Shown here in pieces: positions 1 to 8,694 of a DNA stretch of 51,947 nucleotides (position 1 is its first letter; each line of letters starts with the position of its first letter). The notes under the pieces were generated by a model. It did not search any database. It had not been told where the DNA came from and saw nothing but the letters and a program-made list of their open reading frames with translations. The DNA lies in the NCBI GenBank assembly GCA_013043165.1, contig JABDOQ010000108.1, forward strand, positions 1 to 51,947. The letters are read 5' to 3'. The translations under genes and the position numbers were made by a program. This DNA comes from Woeseiaceae bacterium. Lineage in GTDB: Bacteria; Pseudomonadota; Gammaproteobacteria; Steroidobacterales; Woeseiaceae.

Positions 1-548
1 CCGTCCGCGAGTCCTGACTCGTTTATCACGCTTTCCAGCCTGTCGTCATCCCGCACTTTATAAGTGCCTGATGCGCCGGCTCCGGCGGGTGGCTTGACGA
101 TCAGCGGGTAGCCGACGGCGGCGGCGAAATCGCGGGCGTCCTGCGGTGTCGATGCACGCGTTGACTGCGCGGTGGAAATTCCGGCTTTGCGCAGGGCTTC
201 CTTCATCGCCGGCTTGTCGCGACACAGGTATGCCGTCGTGGTCGAGGTTCCCGGAATGCCGGTCGCTTCGCGAACAGCTGCCGCCGGCATGATGTGCGCT
301 TCAATCGTTGCTTCGAGGCGATCGACCCAAACCTGTCCCTGGACGTACTTAACGGCCTTGAGCAATGATGGCTCGTGCACAACCGAGCGAATCTGCACAT
401 AGTCGTGCAGCCAGCCTTTCACCGCGGAGTCGAGATAGTCGAGCGGCCGCTCTCCGATACCGATGACGTTGGCGCCGGCCGCGTGCAGCGCGCGCACGAA
501 TTCGCGCTGATTGTGCGGAAAAGACGGCTCGACGAAAATGACGTTCAT
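1..548 (-). CDS. ATP-grasp ligase, C-terminal part outside window
   Basis: The frame is open from an ATG at 548 to the left edge (182 codons), so the gene is partial. The N-terminus MNVIFVEPSF starts a Rossmann-like pre-ATP-grasp domain. A lysine-glycine loop typical of ATP-grasp enzymes follows near residue 145 (LIVKPPAGAGASGTY). It is clearly paralogous to the proteins at 2104-3321 and 7471-8694, sharing the RDKxAMKxAL-KAGI region and the KPxxGAG loop. Members of this fold join a carboxylate to an amine or other nucleophile using ATP; the substrate cannot be told from sequence. Its ATG overlaps the glgA stop by four bases (ATGA), so the two are probably translationally coupled. The catalytic C-terminal half is not visible. 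Confidence 0.85.
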   Translation of the reverse strand, partial: MNVIFVEPSFPHNQREFVRALHAAGANVIGIGERPLDYLDSAVKGWLHDYVQIRSVVHEPSLLKAVKYVQGQVWVDRLEATIEAHIMPAAAVREATGIPGTSTTTAYLCRDKPAMKEALRKAGISTAQSTRASTPQDARDFAAAVGYPLIVKPPAGAGASGTYKVRDDDRLESVINESGLAD

Positions 549-2014
549 GAGCCGGACAAAGATCGATAAAGTTTCACGTACAGCGCCCCCTGCTTTTGCC
601 AGGAAAAATCCATGGCCATGCCATTCGCCATGATCTTACGCCAAAGCGGTTGGTCTTCGTACAAATCCAGTGCCCTCGAAATCGCCCAGTGGAAGCCAGC
701 CTCGTCGTAGTCACGAAACAGGACACCGGTACCTGTTGCGGCCGCCCGGTTGACCTGCCGCACCGAATCGGCAAGTCCGCCGGTTTCGCGGACGATCGGT
801 ATCGTGCCGTACTTGAGACTGTACAGCTGATTGAGGCCGCAGGGCTCGTAAGCGGACGGCATCATGAACATGTCACTGCCGGCCTCGATCCAGTGAGCGA
901 GTTTGTTGTTGTAGCCGCGGTAAAAACCGACGCGCTTGCGTGCCGCTCGCTGCAACGATTGAAAAAACAGTTCGAAGTGCGGCTCTCCGCTGCCCAGCAG
1001 CGACAGCGAGAAGTTGCGCTGCGCGAGGAGTCGCGGCAGGACGCTCACCATCAGGTCGATACCTTTTTGACCGACGAGCCGACTGACAAAGCCGATGATG
1101 GGCTGGTCTGCGCCGCCGGCGAGGCCTAGTTCACGCATCAGTTCCAACTTGCAGGCGATCTTGCCGCTGAAGTCGCTGCTCGAAAAGGTCTGCGGAATCA
1201 AAGCGTCCGTTTCGGGGTTCCATTCGTCGTAATCAACGCCGTTGAGAATGCCGAATAGTGTGTCGCTTCGGCCGCGAAGATAACCGTCGAGTCCCATGCC
1301 GTACTCGGGGCTCTGAATCTCGCGCGCGTAGGTCGGACTGACTGTCGTCAGCACATCGGCCAGCAGGATGCCGGACTTCAAAAAGTTGATGCGCCCCTGG
1401 GCGAGGTCGTCCTGATGCAGAAAATGTTCACCGCCGTAGAGACTCAGGTCGCCAACGATGTGAGAACCGAACACACCCTGGTAGCCGATGTTGTGGATCG
1501 TCATGACGGATCGGGTCCCGGCAAACAGATTGTCCCAGGAATATATCGTGCGCAGAAACAGGGGTATCAGCGCAGTGTGCCAGTCATTGCAGTGGAAGAT
1601 GTCCGGCGCGAAATTCATGCGCTGACACATTTCGATGGCGGCGCGAGACAGCACGATGAATCGCAGATGCTCGTCGGTTTCGGAGGAATAGATGCCCGGG
1701 CGGTCGTAGAGAGCCGGGCAGCGCAGCAGGAAGATCGGTAGCCCGTTGGCCGGGAGGATCGCGATGTCGATCGAGTATTCGATGTCCCAGGGGCCGACCT
1801 TGATGGTCAGGTTCTGCAGGTTGTTGACCGGCTGGATGTCGAGGTTCTCGCGCCTGATCTGCGAGTAAAACGGCATCAGCACGCGAACATCGTGGCCTTC
1901 GGAATGCAGGTAAGCGGAAAGCGCGGCGCTGACGTCGGCCAGCCCCCCCGTCTTGGCCAACGGTGCAAACTCGGCCGTCGCCAGGCAGATATTCAATTTG
2001 TCCGTGGTCGCCAA
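545..2014 (-). CDS. glgA: Glycogen/starch synthase, GT5 family
   Basis: The 489-residue product would transfer glucose from an ADP-glucose-type donor to the non-reducing end of an alpha-1,4-glucan. The GT5 signature KTGGLADV lies near residue 21. The acceptor-side TIHNIGYQG motif and the C-terminal nucleotide-binding PSAYEPCGLNQLYSL segment with ETGGLADSV are also present. Length is close to E. coli GlgA (477). The only sensible start is a TTG at 2014 with a weak upstream GGCGG; no ATG fits the domain. It is coupled downstream to an ATP-grasp gene, not to glgB/C/P, which is unusual. It is divergent from another ATP-grasp gene 89 bp away. The family call is secure. Whether the product is storage glycogen or another glucan is open. 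Confidence 0.95.
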   Translation of the reverse strand: MATTDKLNICLATAEFAPLAKTGGLADVSAALSAYLHSEGHDVRVLMPFYSQIRRENLDIQPVNNLQNLTIKVGPWDIEYSIDIAILPANGLPIFLLRCPALYDRPGIYSSETDEHLRFIVLSRAAIEMCQRMNFAPDIFHCNDWHTALIPLFLRTIYSWDNLFAGTRSVMTIHNIGYQGVFGSHIVGDLSLYGGEHFLHQDDLAQGRINFLKSGILLADVLTTVSPTYAREIQSPEYGMGLDGYLRGRSDTLFGILNGVDYDEWNPETDALIPQTFSSSDFSGKIACKLELMRELGLAGGADQPIIGFVSRLVGQKGIDLMVSVLPRLLAQRNFSLSLLGSGEPHFELFFQSLQRAARKRVGFYRGYNNKLAHWIEAGSDMFMMPSAYEPCGLNQLYSLKYGTIPIVRETGGLADSVRQVNRAAATGTGVLFRDYDEAGFHWAISRALDLYEDQPLWRKIMANGMAMDFSWQKQGALYVKLYRSLSGS

Positions 2015-2103
2015 TTCGGGTCCGCCGGTTATTCTATTGAGGTGCTATTCTACGACTACCGGCGCACGCTGTATTCATTCATTTTCTTTCGAAGGCGCGC
2101 TCA

Positions 2104-3321
2104 ATGAACGTCCTGATGATTTCCCCCGGTTATCCCGCCGATATGCCCGAGTTCGCGCGGGGGCTCGCGGCCAGCGGCGCGCGCGTCTACGGCGTCGGTG
2201 ATCAACATATTGGGGGCCTGCCGGAGCTCGTAAAGCAATCGCTGTCGAAGTACGTGCAGGTCTCGTCGCTGTGGGACAGCAAACGCGTGATCGGGGAGTT
2301 GTCCGAGCGGCTGCGCGGTCATCAGCTCGATCGCATCGAGTGCCTCTGGGAGCCGGGTATCATGCTCGCGGCCGAGCTGCGGGAACATTTTGGCGTACCC
2401 GGTCTCGGTGTCGAGCACGCACGGCTTTTTCGCGACAAGGAAGCAATGAAAGTCGCGCTCGACAAAGCGGGGATCCGCACGCCGCGACACGCGGCCGTCG
2501 ACAGCGTTGCCGGATGCTGGACGGCTGTCGAGAACATCGGGTTTCCGGTCATCCTCAAACCGATCGACGGTGCGGGCTCGGCCGATACCTATCGCGTTAC
2601 GTCGAGAGAAGAGTTGCGCGCCGTGCTGCCGCGGCTGCGGCACGTGCCGCTCATCAGCGTTGAGGAGTTCATCGACGGCGAGGAATACACGTTCGACACC
2701 ATCACGGCCGGCGGCGAGATCGCTTATTACAACGTCGCCTGGTACCGGCCGCGGCCGCTGATCGCGCGCAGCAACGAGTGGATCAGCCCGCAGGTCATCG
2801 CGCTCAGGGACGTAGATGACGCGGAGCTGGCCGATGGCGTAAAGATGGGTTTCGACGTCATCAAGGCGCTGCAGTTCGACACGGGTTTTACGCACATGGA
2901 GTGGTACCGTAAATCCGACGGCGAAGTGGTGTTCGGTGAAATCGGCGGACGTCCTCCCGGGGCGCACCAGGTCGACCAGATGAAATACGCGTGCGACTTC
3001 GACGTGTTCAAAGCCTGGGGACAGGCGGTGACCCAGGGTCGCATGGAGGAGCGCTTCGAGCGGCGCTACAACGTTGCGACGATTTTCAAACGTGCGCGCG
3101 GAGTCGGGCGTATTACGCGCATCGAAGGCACCGAAGCACTGCAGGCGAGATTCGGCGAACACGTAGTCTGGAACACGCTGCTACCGCCAGGTACACCGCG
3201 CCGTGACTGGCTGAAGACGCTGGTGTCCGACGGCTTTATCATGCTGCGCCACCCGGATCTCGAAGAGACGATGGCGATGGCCGATGCCGTGGGTTCGGAA
3301 CTGCAAATGTATGCCGAATAG
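2104..3321 (+). CDS. ATP-grasp domain ligase
   Basis: The 405-residue protein has a Rossmann-like N-domain (MNVLMISPGY, residues 1-105), an ATP-grasp nucleotide lobe (VILKPIDGAGSADTY near 152-166; EEFIDGEEYTFD near 187-198) and a C-terminal metal-binding segment (FGEIGGRPPGAHQVD). The E...GARPPG-type end resembles carboxylate-amine ligases such as those making dipeptides or purine intermediates. The ATG has a GAAGG about eight bases upstream. It is a paralogue of the genes at 1-548 and 7471-8694. It is divergent from glgA and ends six bases from the convergent esterase gene. The family is certain; the carboxylate and amine partners are not recognisable. Confidence 0.92.
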   Translation: MNVLMISPGYPADMPEFARGLAASGARVYGVGDQHIGGLPELVKQSLSKYVQVSSLWDSKRVIGELSERLRGHQLDRIECLWEPGIMLAAELREHFGVPGLGVEHARLFRDKEAMKVALDKAGIRTPRHAAVDSVAGCWTAVENIGFPVILKPIDGAGSADTYRVTSREELRAVLPRLRHVPLISVEEFIDGEEYTFDTITAGGEIAYYNVAWYRPRPLIARSNEWISPQVIALRDVDDAELADGVKMGFDVIKALQFDTGFTHMEWYRKSDGEVVFGEIGGRPPGAHQVDQMKYACDFDVFKAWGQAVTQGRMEERFERRYNVATIFKRARGVGRITRIEGTEALQARFGEHVVWNTLLPPGTPRRDWLKTLVSDGFIMLRHPDLEETMAMADAVGSELQMYAE

Positions 3322-3327
3322 CGCGGC

Positions 3328-4053
3328 TCAGGCGTACTCGGCCAGGTATTTGGGCAGCATGTCGCGCCAGGTCTGCCAGTCGTGATGGTAGTGCGCCCCC
3401 CAGAGGTCGACGCGATTCGGTACCCCTTTTGCACCGAGCACCTGCGCGACTCGCCACGACTCGCCGACGTCCTCGTAGTCGCCCTCCCCGGTGGGCAACA
3501 GGATAAGCCGCTTCCGTAACATCTCGAGCTGCGGGCCTTCCAGCCGCGGCAGGTAGTGCAGCGGTGACGAGAAGTAGAAGTCCTGGTTCATTCGCCCCTC
3601 GAGATACTTCGAAAGATCGAACGTGCCGCTCATGGCAATCGCGAGTCGAAAAACATCAGGGTGACGGCAAACCGTCGCCAGCGCATTAAACGCGCCGATT
3701 GATGCGCCGGCTGTGACAATTTCGATATGCTCCGACGCGCAGTCCCTGCGAATCGCAGCCGTTACCTCCGTGTAAATAAAGGCATCGAAGCAATTCTGAA
3801 GTTTCGAGCAGTACTCCGCGGAATGCTTGCCGGAAAACCAGGCGCTTCCGGCGACGCTGTCCGTCGAGTACACCTTGATGCGTCCCGCGTCCAGGAGAGG
3901 CTGCAATGCGCCGACCAGGTGGAAGCGTTCGACCTCTTCGGCGTCGCCTCCCGCCGTCGGAAACAACAGCACCGGCGTGCCGAAGTTGCCCCAGCGCACG
4001 AGCTGCACCTCCTGCTCGACGTTCGGCGAATACCAGCGAAACACGTCTTTCAT
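3328..4053 (-). CDS. Esterase-family alpha/beta hydrolase
   Basis: Translation most likely begins at the ATG at 4053 (MKDVFRWYSP, 241 aa), which overlaps the stop of the upstream ATP-grasp gene as ATGA; a 12-residue longer frame exists but is less likely. The nucleophile elbow is GASIGAF (Ser about residue 122). The last motif HYHHDWQTWRDML carries the probable catalytic His and resembles the end of the other esterase in this block (HNWENWRDRL). There is no signal peptide, so it acts in the cytoplasm. The fold is that of the putative esterase/antigen-85/enterochelin-esterase group. It may cut or transfer an acyl or amino-acyl ester made by the neighbouring ligase, but that is inferred from context only. 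Confidence 0.88.
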   Translation of the reverse strand: MKDVFRWYSPNVEQEVQLVRWGNFGTPVLLFPTAGGDAEEVERFHLVGALQPLLDAGRIKVYSTDSVAGSAWFSGKHSAEYCSKLQNCFDAFIYTEVTAAIRRDCASEHIEIVTAGASIGAFNALATVCRHPDVFRLAIAMSGTFDLSKYLEGRMNQDFYFSSPLHYLPRLEGPQLEMLRKRLILLPTGEGDYEDVGESWRVAQVLGAKGVPNRVDLWGAHYHHDWQTWRDMLPKYLAEYA

Positions 4054-5300
4054 GCGAGAGGACCGACGCCTCCCTGCAGCTGACGCCACTGCTGGATGCG
4101 ATTCCAGAACAGCTCGGTGAATTCGTCGTACTCGTAGTCCGGATACAGCGCCTCCACTTTCTCCCGGATCGCGCAGCGCACGGCGTCTGTCGCGAAGTAG
4201 CTGTGCGCTACTTCATCGAGATGCCCGAGATGCTGCTCGCAAAATTCTTCGAAATGCTCGATGTCGAAATGCTGACGCGCGATACGCACGTACTCGGGAA
4301 GTTTTTCTTCGAACGGCTTGTCCTGGTCGGCGATGTCGAAGTACTCGCGCCAGTTCAGATCCGTTTTCATGTTGCGGTCCGTTGCGGCGCAGAATATCGA
4401 CCAGCGAACATTCGCTTTTATCAGCCACGGAAAGTGAAAATGCAGCGAGGTGACCTGCGAATCGGGGCAGGCGTTGGCGAAATCGATCGGATGCCACACG
4501 CCTTTGCTCAGCAGGGACTCGCAGGAATTGAAATCCCAGCCGAAGAACGCGTTGATCACCATCGTTATGTCGATCAGGCGCTGCTCTTCCTCGGCCGAAA
4601 GAAAATCCGTATCCATGCGGTAGCGGTCATGCAGCGGAGCATCGGGGTCATAGTTGACGCAGCGCCACTGCGCGCCAAGGCCGACGCAGCGAACAAAACC
4701 CTCGAACGGCACGATACCCTTCTGCAGGTTCATGACGCGTATGCCGCTCTCGTTATAGGCGTTGAGCAGCGATTCGCGATCCTTGATTGCAGTAACGCCA
4801 ACCCATGCACCGCCATCGTACGGCTTCATGAACAGTGGGTAGCCGATCTTGTCGCCGATATCGCCAAGATCAAACAGCTTCGCGTAGCGTTTCAGCGTCG
4901 GCTGCAGGTCGGACGATTCGGTGTACGACTTGGGGGGTATCATCCAGGTTTCCGGCACCGGCATGCCGAGCCGCATCATCGCGCAATACGTTGTCTGCTT
5001 TTCCATTGACTGCAGCGACCATGGATTATTGAATACGTACAGGTCGTCCGAAATGATGGCTTTCTTTATCCACTCGCGCGACGTGTGATACCAGTGCGTC
5101 AAGCGGTCGATGACGACATCGTATTTGCAGTGTTGCGTCAGGCTAAACGGTTCAATTGCCATTCGCTCGACTTCGAAAGTCAACGTGTCATTGCCGATCG
5201 GGATCGCCAGGTCGAGTTCCTTGAGCAGCCCCTCGTAGCAAATGGGCCAGCAAATATCCGCGCCGAGAGACAGGCCGATATGTTTAGTTTTTTGGGCCAC
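4050..5300 (-). CDS. Divergent ATP-grasp ligase
   Basis: The 416-residue protein starts at a GTG with AAGGA eight bases upstream. Residues 1-150 form a pre-ATP-grasp region. The lysine loop is GYPLFMKPYDGGAWVGV (near 172-188) and a late acidic segment reads GVWHPIDFANACPDSQ (near 267-282), where metal-ligand Asp/Asn would sit. A long C-terminal helical tail follows. It is not a close paralogue of the other three ATP-grasp proteins here: the KPxxGAG loop is replaced by KPYDGGAWVGV, closer to RimK/glutathionylspermidine-synthetase-type loops. It is coupled by ATGA to the esterase downstream and separated by 96 bp from the esterase upstream. The reaction is unknown. Confidence 0.88.
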   Translation of the reverse strand: MAQKTKHIGLSLGADICWPICYEGLLKELDLAIPIGNDTLTFEVERMAIEPFSLTQHCKYDVVIDRLTHWYHTSREWIKKAIISDDLYVFNNPWSLQSMEKQTTYCAMMRLGMPVPETWMIPPKSYTESSDLQPTLKRYAKLFDLGDIGDKIGYPLFMKPYDGGAWVGVTAIKDRESLLNAYNESGIRVMNLQKGIVPFEGFVRCVGLGAQWRCVNYDPDAPLHDRYRMDTDFLSAEEEQRLIDITMVINAFFGWDFNSCESLLSKGVWHPIDFANACPDSQVTSLHFHFPWLIKANVRWSIFCAATDRNMKTDLNWREYFDIADQDKPFEEKLPEYVRIARQHFDIEHFEEFCEQHLGHLDEVAHSYFATDAVRCAIREKVEALYPDYEYDEFTELFWNRIQQWRQLQGGVGPLA

Positions 5301-5396
5301 GGTTTGGGTTTCCTTGAATAAAAAAGCAGCTGATCTGGTAGGCGGTCTTCATCAATATAGCAGGTCAGCACGGGCCGAAGCGCAGTCTTGCGGCGC

Positions 5397-6533
5397 TCAT
5401 TCGTACACCATCCACGCCGGCCCCGGCAGTATCCATGAAAGGCCAACACGCAGCCGGTCCCGCCAGTTCTCCCAGTTGTGCGCGTCGCGTGCTTCCTCGA
5501 AGCGCAGGTCGACACCTTTCGACTGAAGGTGCGGCACGAGCGAACGGTTTTCATAGATCAGCGATTCGTACATGCCGCAGCTCATGAAAATCCGGTCCGC
5601 CGGACGCCCGGGGTGCTCACGAAATTCGTTCATAAACCGCACGACGGGATCGAAAACCGGACCGCGCTGATGCCGGCCGATATCACTGAACGCGAATGAA
5701 CCGGATTGCAGCAGCAGCGAACCGAAGTGCTCGGGATAGCGCCACGCTGCGTGCAGCGAAGCAACGCCGCCGAAGCTTGCGCCCATAATGCATCGTGAAT
5801 CAGCCGAATCCATCAACGGGAACGCGTCGCTCATGAACGGCAGCAGATCTTCGACAAGGAACCTCGCGTGCCGGTTATCGCCGGAATATTCCTTGAGCCG
5901 ATCGGGCGACTGGATTAAAGCCACGATGACAGGGTGCATTTCCAGCCGGTGCGTAAGGTTATCGAGTACGATCTTGAGCTCGGCATAGCGCAGGTAGTCG
6001 ACGCCATCGTGAACGACAAGCAACGGGTAACGACGGTTTTTGCGAAATGTTGCCGGAAGATACACCTCTATCTCGCGTGACTCCCGGAACACGCTGCTTT
6101 CTATTTTTCGGCTCTGTAAGGAACCGTCGCGCGCCTGCGGATCATGCAACGTCCACTCAGGCCGCTCGTAGCCGGCTGCCTGACATACCGAATTTGCGCC
6201 AAACGGATCGCGCGCAACAATATCGTTCAAAGGGTCGAGTATGAGTTCCTTATTGCCGTTAGTGACGACCTCGAACTTGTACTCGATGCGAGAGCCTTTG
6301 GGCAACTCAATTGTCGTAGCCCACAGGTCGGTGTTCGCCAATGCCTGGAATGGCTGCGCGGTGTCGAGACCCGCGACCCAGCAGCGCAGGTAGACGGCAT
6401 CCGCCTTACCGCGGAACACGAAAGTGACGTCTGTGCCATCGACGAGCGGAAAATCCAGGTCACGGAGTAATGCATCAATGTCGGCCCCGTCCGGCGCGGC
6501 CTTGCGGACCAGCTTGCGGAGCTCAGGGTTCAT
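5397..6533 (-). CDS. Enterochelin-esterase-like hydrolase with N-terminal E-set domain
   Basis: The 378-residue protein has two parts. Residues about 30-125 form an immunoglobulin-like E-set domain of the type seen before Fes-like esterases and in glucan-active enzymes (VTFVFRGKADAVYLRCWV, then DPLNDIVARDPFG). Residues about 150-375 form an alpha/beta-hydrolase esterase with nucleophile elbow CIMGASFGGV (Ser near 244) and a late His in DAHNWENWRDRL. No export signal is present. Fes cleaves trilactone siderophores, but no siderophore genes are nearby, so an ester or acyl link on a glucan or peptide is equally possible. The ATG overlaps the upstream peptidase stop (ATGA). Confidence 0.88.
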   Translation of the reverse strand: MNPELRKLVRKAAPDGADIDALLRDLDFPLVDGTDVTFVFRGKADAVYLRCWVAGLDTAQPFQALANTDLWATTIELPKGSRIEYKFEVVTNGNKELILDPLNDIVARDPFGANSVCQAAGYERPEWTLHDPQARDGSLQSRKIESSVFRESREIEVYLPATFRKNRRYPLLVVHDGVDYLRYAELKIVLDNLTHRLEMHPVIVALIQSPDRLKEYSGDNRHARFLVEDLLPFMSDAFPLMDSADSRCIMGASFGGVASLHAAWRYPEHFGSLLLQSGSFAFSDIGRHQRGPVFDPVVRFMNEFREHPGRPADRIFMSCGMYESLIYENRSLVPHLQSKGVDLRFEEARDAHNWENWRDRLRVGLSWILPGPAWMVYE

Positions 6534-7474
6534 GCCGCGCGCACCCGCTTGAACTTCCCGTTTCGCGTCATGCGCTTCGCCGCCCCCGAGTCTCGTAAAG
6601 TTTCACCCTCGAACAGCAGGTAAGAACCGTTGTCGAGGGCCACACAGGTTGCCGGCGAAAAGCGGCGATCAAACAGGCCAATGCGCAGCGAGTCCCTTAA
6701 TCTCAGTCGTCCACTTGCGTTCGGCAGCAGCACCGTGTCGGGCACGATCGCCATGCCGCGGCACATGATTTCGGCGTCACGCCGGCCCTGCGGCATGCGC
6801 TCGTGGAATAACACGATGCGATCCGCCAGCACCATGGCGCCGGCTGACCAGGCAACGATGTTCTTTCGCTGCAGCTGCGGGCCAAGGCCGAACAGGCGTA
6901 GCCGGTTGATCAAGACGACGACATTACCGCCGGTGATCAACAGGGAGTCGAAACGGGACAACGCTTCGGCAAACGCGGAAGTGTGCTCGGCGAGGGCGGT
7001 ATTGCAATCAACATTGAAATCGTTGTCGAAGCGAGCATGAATCTTGTCGACCTGCCGAAGATGATGCTTGTCGAGGGCACGCAGCTGCGAGATCGCATGT
7101 CGGCGCTCCGCCGCCAGGACGGCTGGCTCGCCCTCGGCGCGTAAAGTGGCGCGTGCCGCAATCTTCAGCTGCCGCAGCCGAAGCCGGTACAGGCGCTGCT
7201 GCTCCTTGAGATGCTCCTGACGTCGCCGATACGCTTCGTGCAGGCGCGTGTCCGCCGCAAACAGCGCTTCGGCCTTCTGATAAAGAAGCAGGTCTGATAG
7301 CGGGTTCTTTACCAGGCGCTGCATGCCATCGATATCGCCCTCGGCTTCTTGCCACGCGGCCGATATCACTCCGATTGGTCCGTCGCCGATTCCGGAACGG
7401 GCTAATGCGCTGTCGAGGTTCACGACCGGGCGCTGCGGACCGAGCAGCAATCGAATCGGCTTTTCCGCGTTCAT
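6530..7474 (-). CDS. Peptidase S51 / cyanophycinase-like protein
   Basis: The C-terminal half carries the S51 hallmarks: LLITGGNVVVL followed by IVAWSAGAMVLADRI, where the Ser of SAGA is the expected nucleophile. This fold is shared by dipeptidase E, cyanophycinase and class-I amidotransferase-like proteins, which cleave Asp-X or beta-Asp-Arg bonds. Between residues about 60 and 155 there is an Arg/Lys/Glu-rich, strongly helical stretch that looks like a coiled-coil insertion and makes the protein 314 aa long, compared with roughly 230-270 for typical members. It overlaps both neighbours by ATGA, so it belongs to the ligase/esterase operon. Substrate unknown; hydrolysis of a ligase-made peptide bond is a contextual inference. 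Confidence 0.85.
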   Translation of the reverse strand: MNAEKPIRLLLGPQRPVVNLDSALARSGIGDGPIGVISAAWQEAEGDIDGMQRLVKNPLSDLLLYQKAEALFAADTRLHEAYRRRQEHLKEQQRLYRLRLRQLKIAARATLRAEGEPAVLAAERRHAISQLRALDKHHLRQVDKIHARFDNDFNVDCNTALAEHTSAFAEALSRFDSLLITGGNVVVLINRLRLFGLGPQLQRKNIVAWSAGAMVLADRIVLFHERMPQGRRDAEIMCRGMAIVPDTVLLPNASGRLRLRDSLRIGLFDRRFSPATCVALDNGSYLLFEGETLRDSGAAKRMTRNGKFKRVRAA

Positions 7475-8694
7475 CGCAGCTCCACGCGAATCGTGCCGAC
7501 TATCTGCTGCAGTGCATCCTGTACGACCTCGGTATCGGGATGGCGCACGATGATGTAACCGTCGCCTTCGTAGCTGTCGCTCGGTGGCTGGCCTTCGTGC
7601 GGCAGTTTGGCTTCGACAACGATGGAGCCAAAACGGCGCTGCACCTCGTCAACTCCGCTGATGCTGCGAATGCGGCCCTGTCCCTGGCCACGTATGTACG
7701 CGGCGCCCGCCGCGTAACGGCGTTCAGGCGGGTCAAATTCTCCGAATACCATGAGCTGTGGCCACGCTTTATAAAGGTCAATGTCGTGAGCATACGACAA
7801 CAAGGACGAAAACTGGGCGCCAGGTGGGCGCGCGCCGACCTCGGAAATGGCGATGTTGCCGCTTGCCAGCCGAAACCACTCCATGTGGCTGAGCCCGGTT
7901 TGCAGTCCCAGCGCTTCGATCGCCGCAAACCCCGCTTCGCGAATCGGATCGAACTCGGCGCCGCTAATGTCGCGCGGCAGCATGACGCACCACTGTATCC
8001 AGTCGTTCTCGAGCACCTCCAGGGGAGAAGGCATGTATCGGGAAATCGAATGCCAGACCGGTCGCCCGTCGATAAACACACTGTCGAACGAGTGTTCGGT
8101 GCCGCGCACGAATTCCTCGAACAGGGTCGGATGGCCCGGATTGGGCGGATAACGCTGCAGCCAGGCGCCAAGGTCGGCCGGTTGGTCGAGCCTGAAAGTA
8201 CCTTTACCACCAGCGCCGGCGGGGGGCTTTACGACGACCGGAAAACCGACGCGCTCTATGAACGCCTCCGCGGCTGCACGGTCGCCCACAAGTGCGTGAC
8301 GCGCACATGGAACTCCCGCGCCGCGCAGGACGTCCTTCATACGCGACTTGTCGCGGAAGTTTCTCGCCGCAGTGGACGACAGGCCGTCAATGCCGAGGGC
8401 TTCCCGGGCAACCGCCAGCGGTACCTGCAGCTGTTCGAGCGCTGCGAGGTAGCAGACGGCTTTGCCGAGCCGGGCCTCCAGCTGCTGCGCGGCCTCGATC
8501 AACTGCCCGGGGTCAAGCGCATCGGCCACGCGCCAGTGGCCGGCAATGCGCGCGCGAATGTCATCGGGCAGATGCTCTGCGGGGTCCTGGCTCACGACCG
8601 CCAGCGCGACGTCCGGCAACTGGCAGGCGCCGCGGAGGAAGCGGACCGTCGCATCCATGAAAAAGGGTGCGGCGAATAATACGTGCCGGGTCAT
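7471..8694 (-). CDS. ATP-grasp domain ligase
   Basis: First gene of the minus-strand ligase/esterase operon, 407 aa. A Rossmann-like N-domain (residues 1-115) precedes the ATP-grasp core: RDKSRMKDVL, then VVVKPPAGAGGKGTF near 160-174, FEEFVRGTEHSFD, and the metal-binding end ISEVGARPPGAQ. It shares these blocks with the proteins at 2104-3321 and 1-548 and so is a third member of that paralogous set. The ATG at 8694 is preceded by a GGCGG-type site. Its promoter must lie in the 8695-8940 divergent spacer shared with the Na+/Ca2+ exchanger. Biochemical role unknown beyond carboxylate activation. Confidence 0.92.
   Translation of the reverse strand: MTRHVLFAAPFFMDATVRFLRGACQLPDVALAVVSQDPAEHLPDDIRARIAGHWRVADALDPGQLIEAAQQLEARLGKAVCYLAALEQLQVPLAVAREALGIDGLSSTAARNFRDKSRMKDVLRGAGVPCARHALVGDRAAAEAFIERVGFPVVVKPPAGAGGKGTFRLDQPADLGAWLQRYPPNPGHPTLFEEFVRGTEHSFDSVFIDGRPVWHSISRYMPSPLEVLENDWIQWCVMLPRDISGAEFDPIREAGFAAIEALGLQTGLSHMEWFRLASGNIAISEVGARPPGAQFSSLLSYAHDIDLYKAWPQLMVFGEFDPPERRYAAGAAYIRGQGQGRIRSISGVDEVQRRFGSIVVEAKLPHEGQPPSDSYEGDGYIIVRHPDTEVVQDALQQIVGTIRVELR

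Noticed and set aside
2101..3162. Minus-strand frame of 353 codons opposite the ATP-grasp gene
   Set aside because: No recognisable family, and the plus frame carries all ATP-grasp motifs.
7375..8679. Plus-strand frame of 434 codons
   Set aside because: It lies opposite a clear ATP-grasp gene and part of the S51 gene; composition is typical of an antisense shadow in GC-rich DNA.
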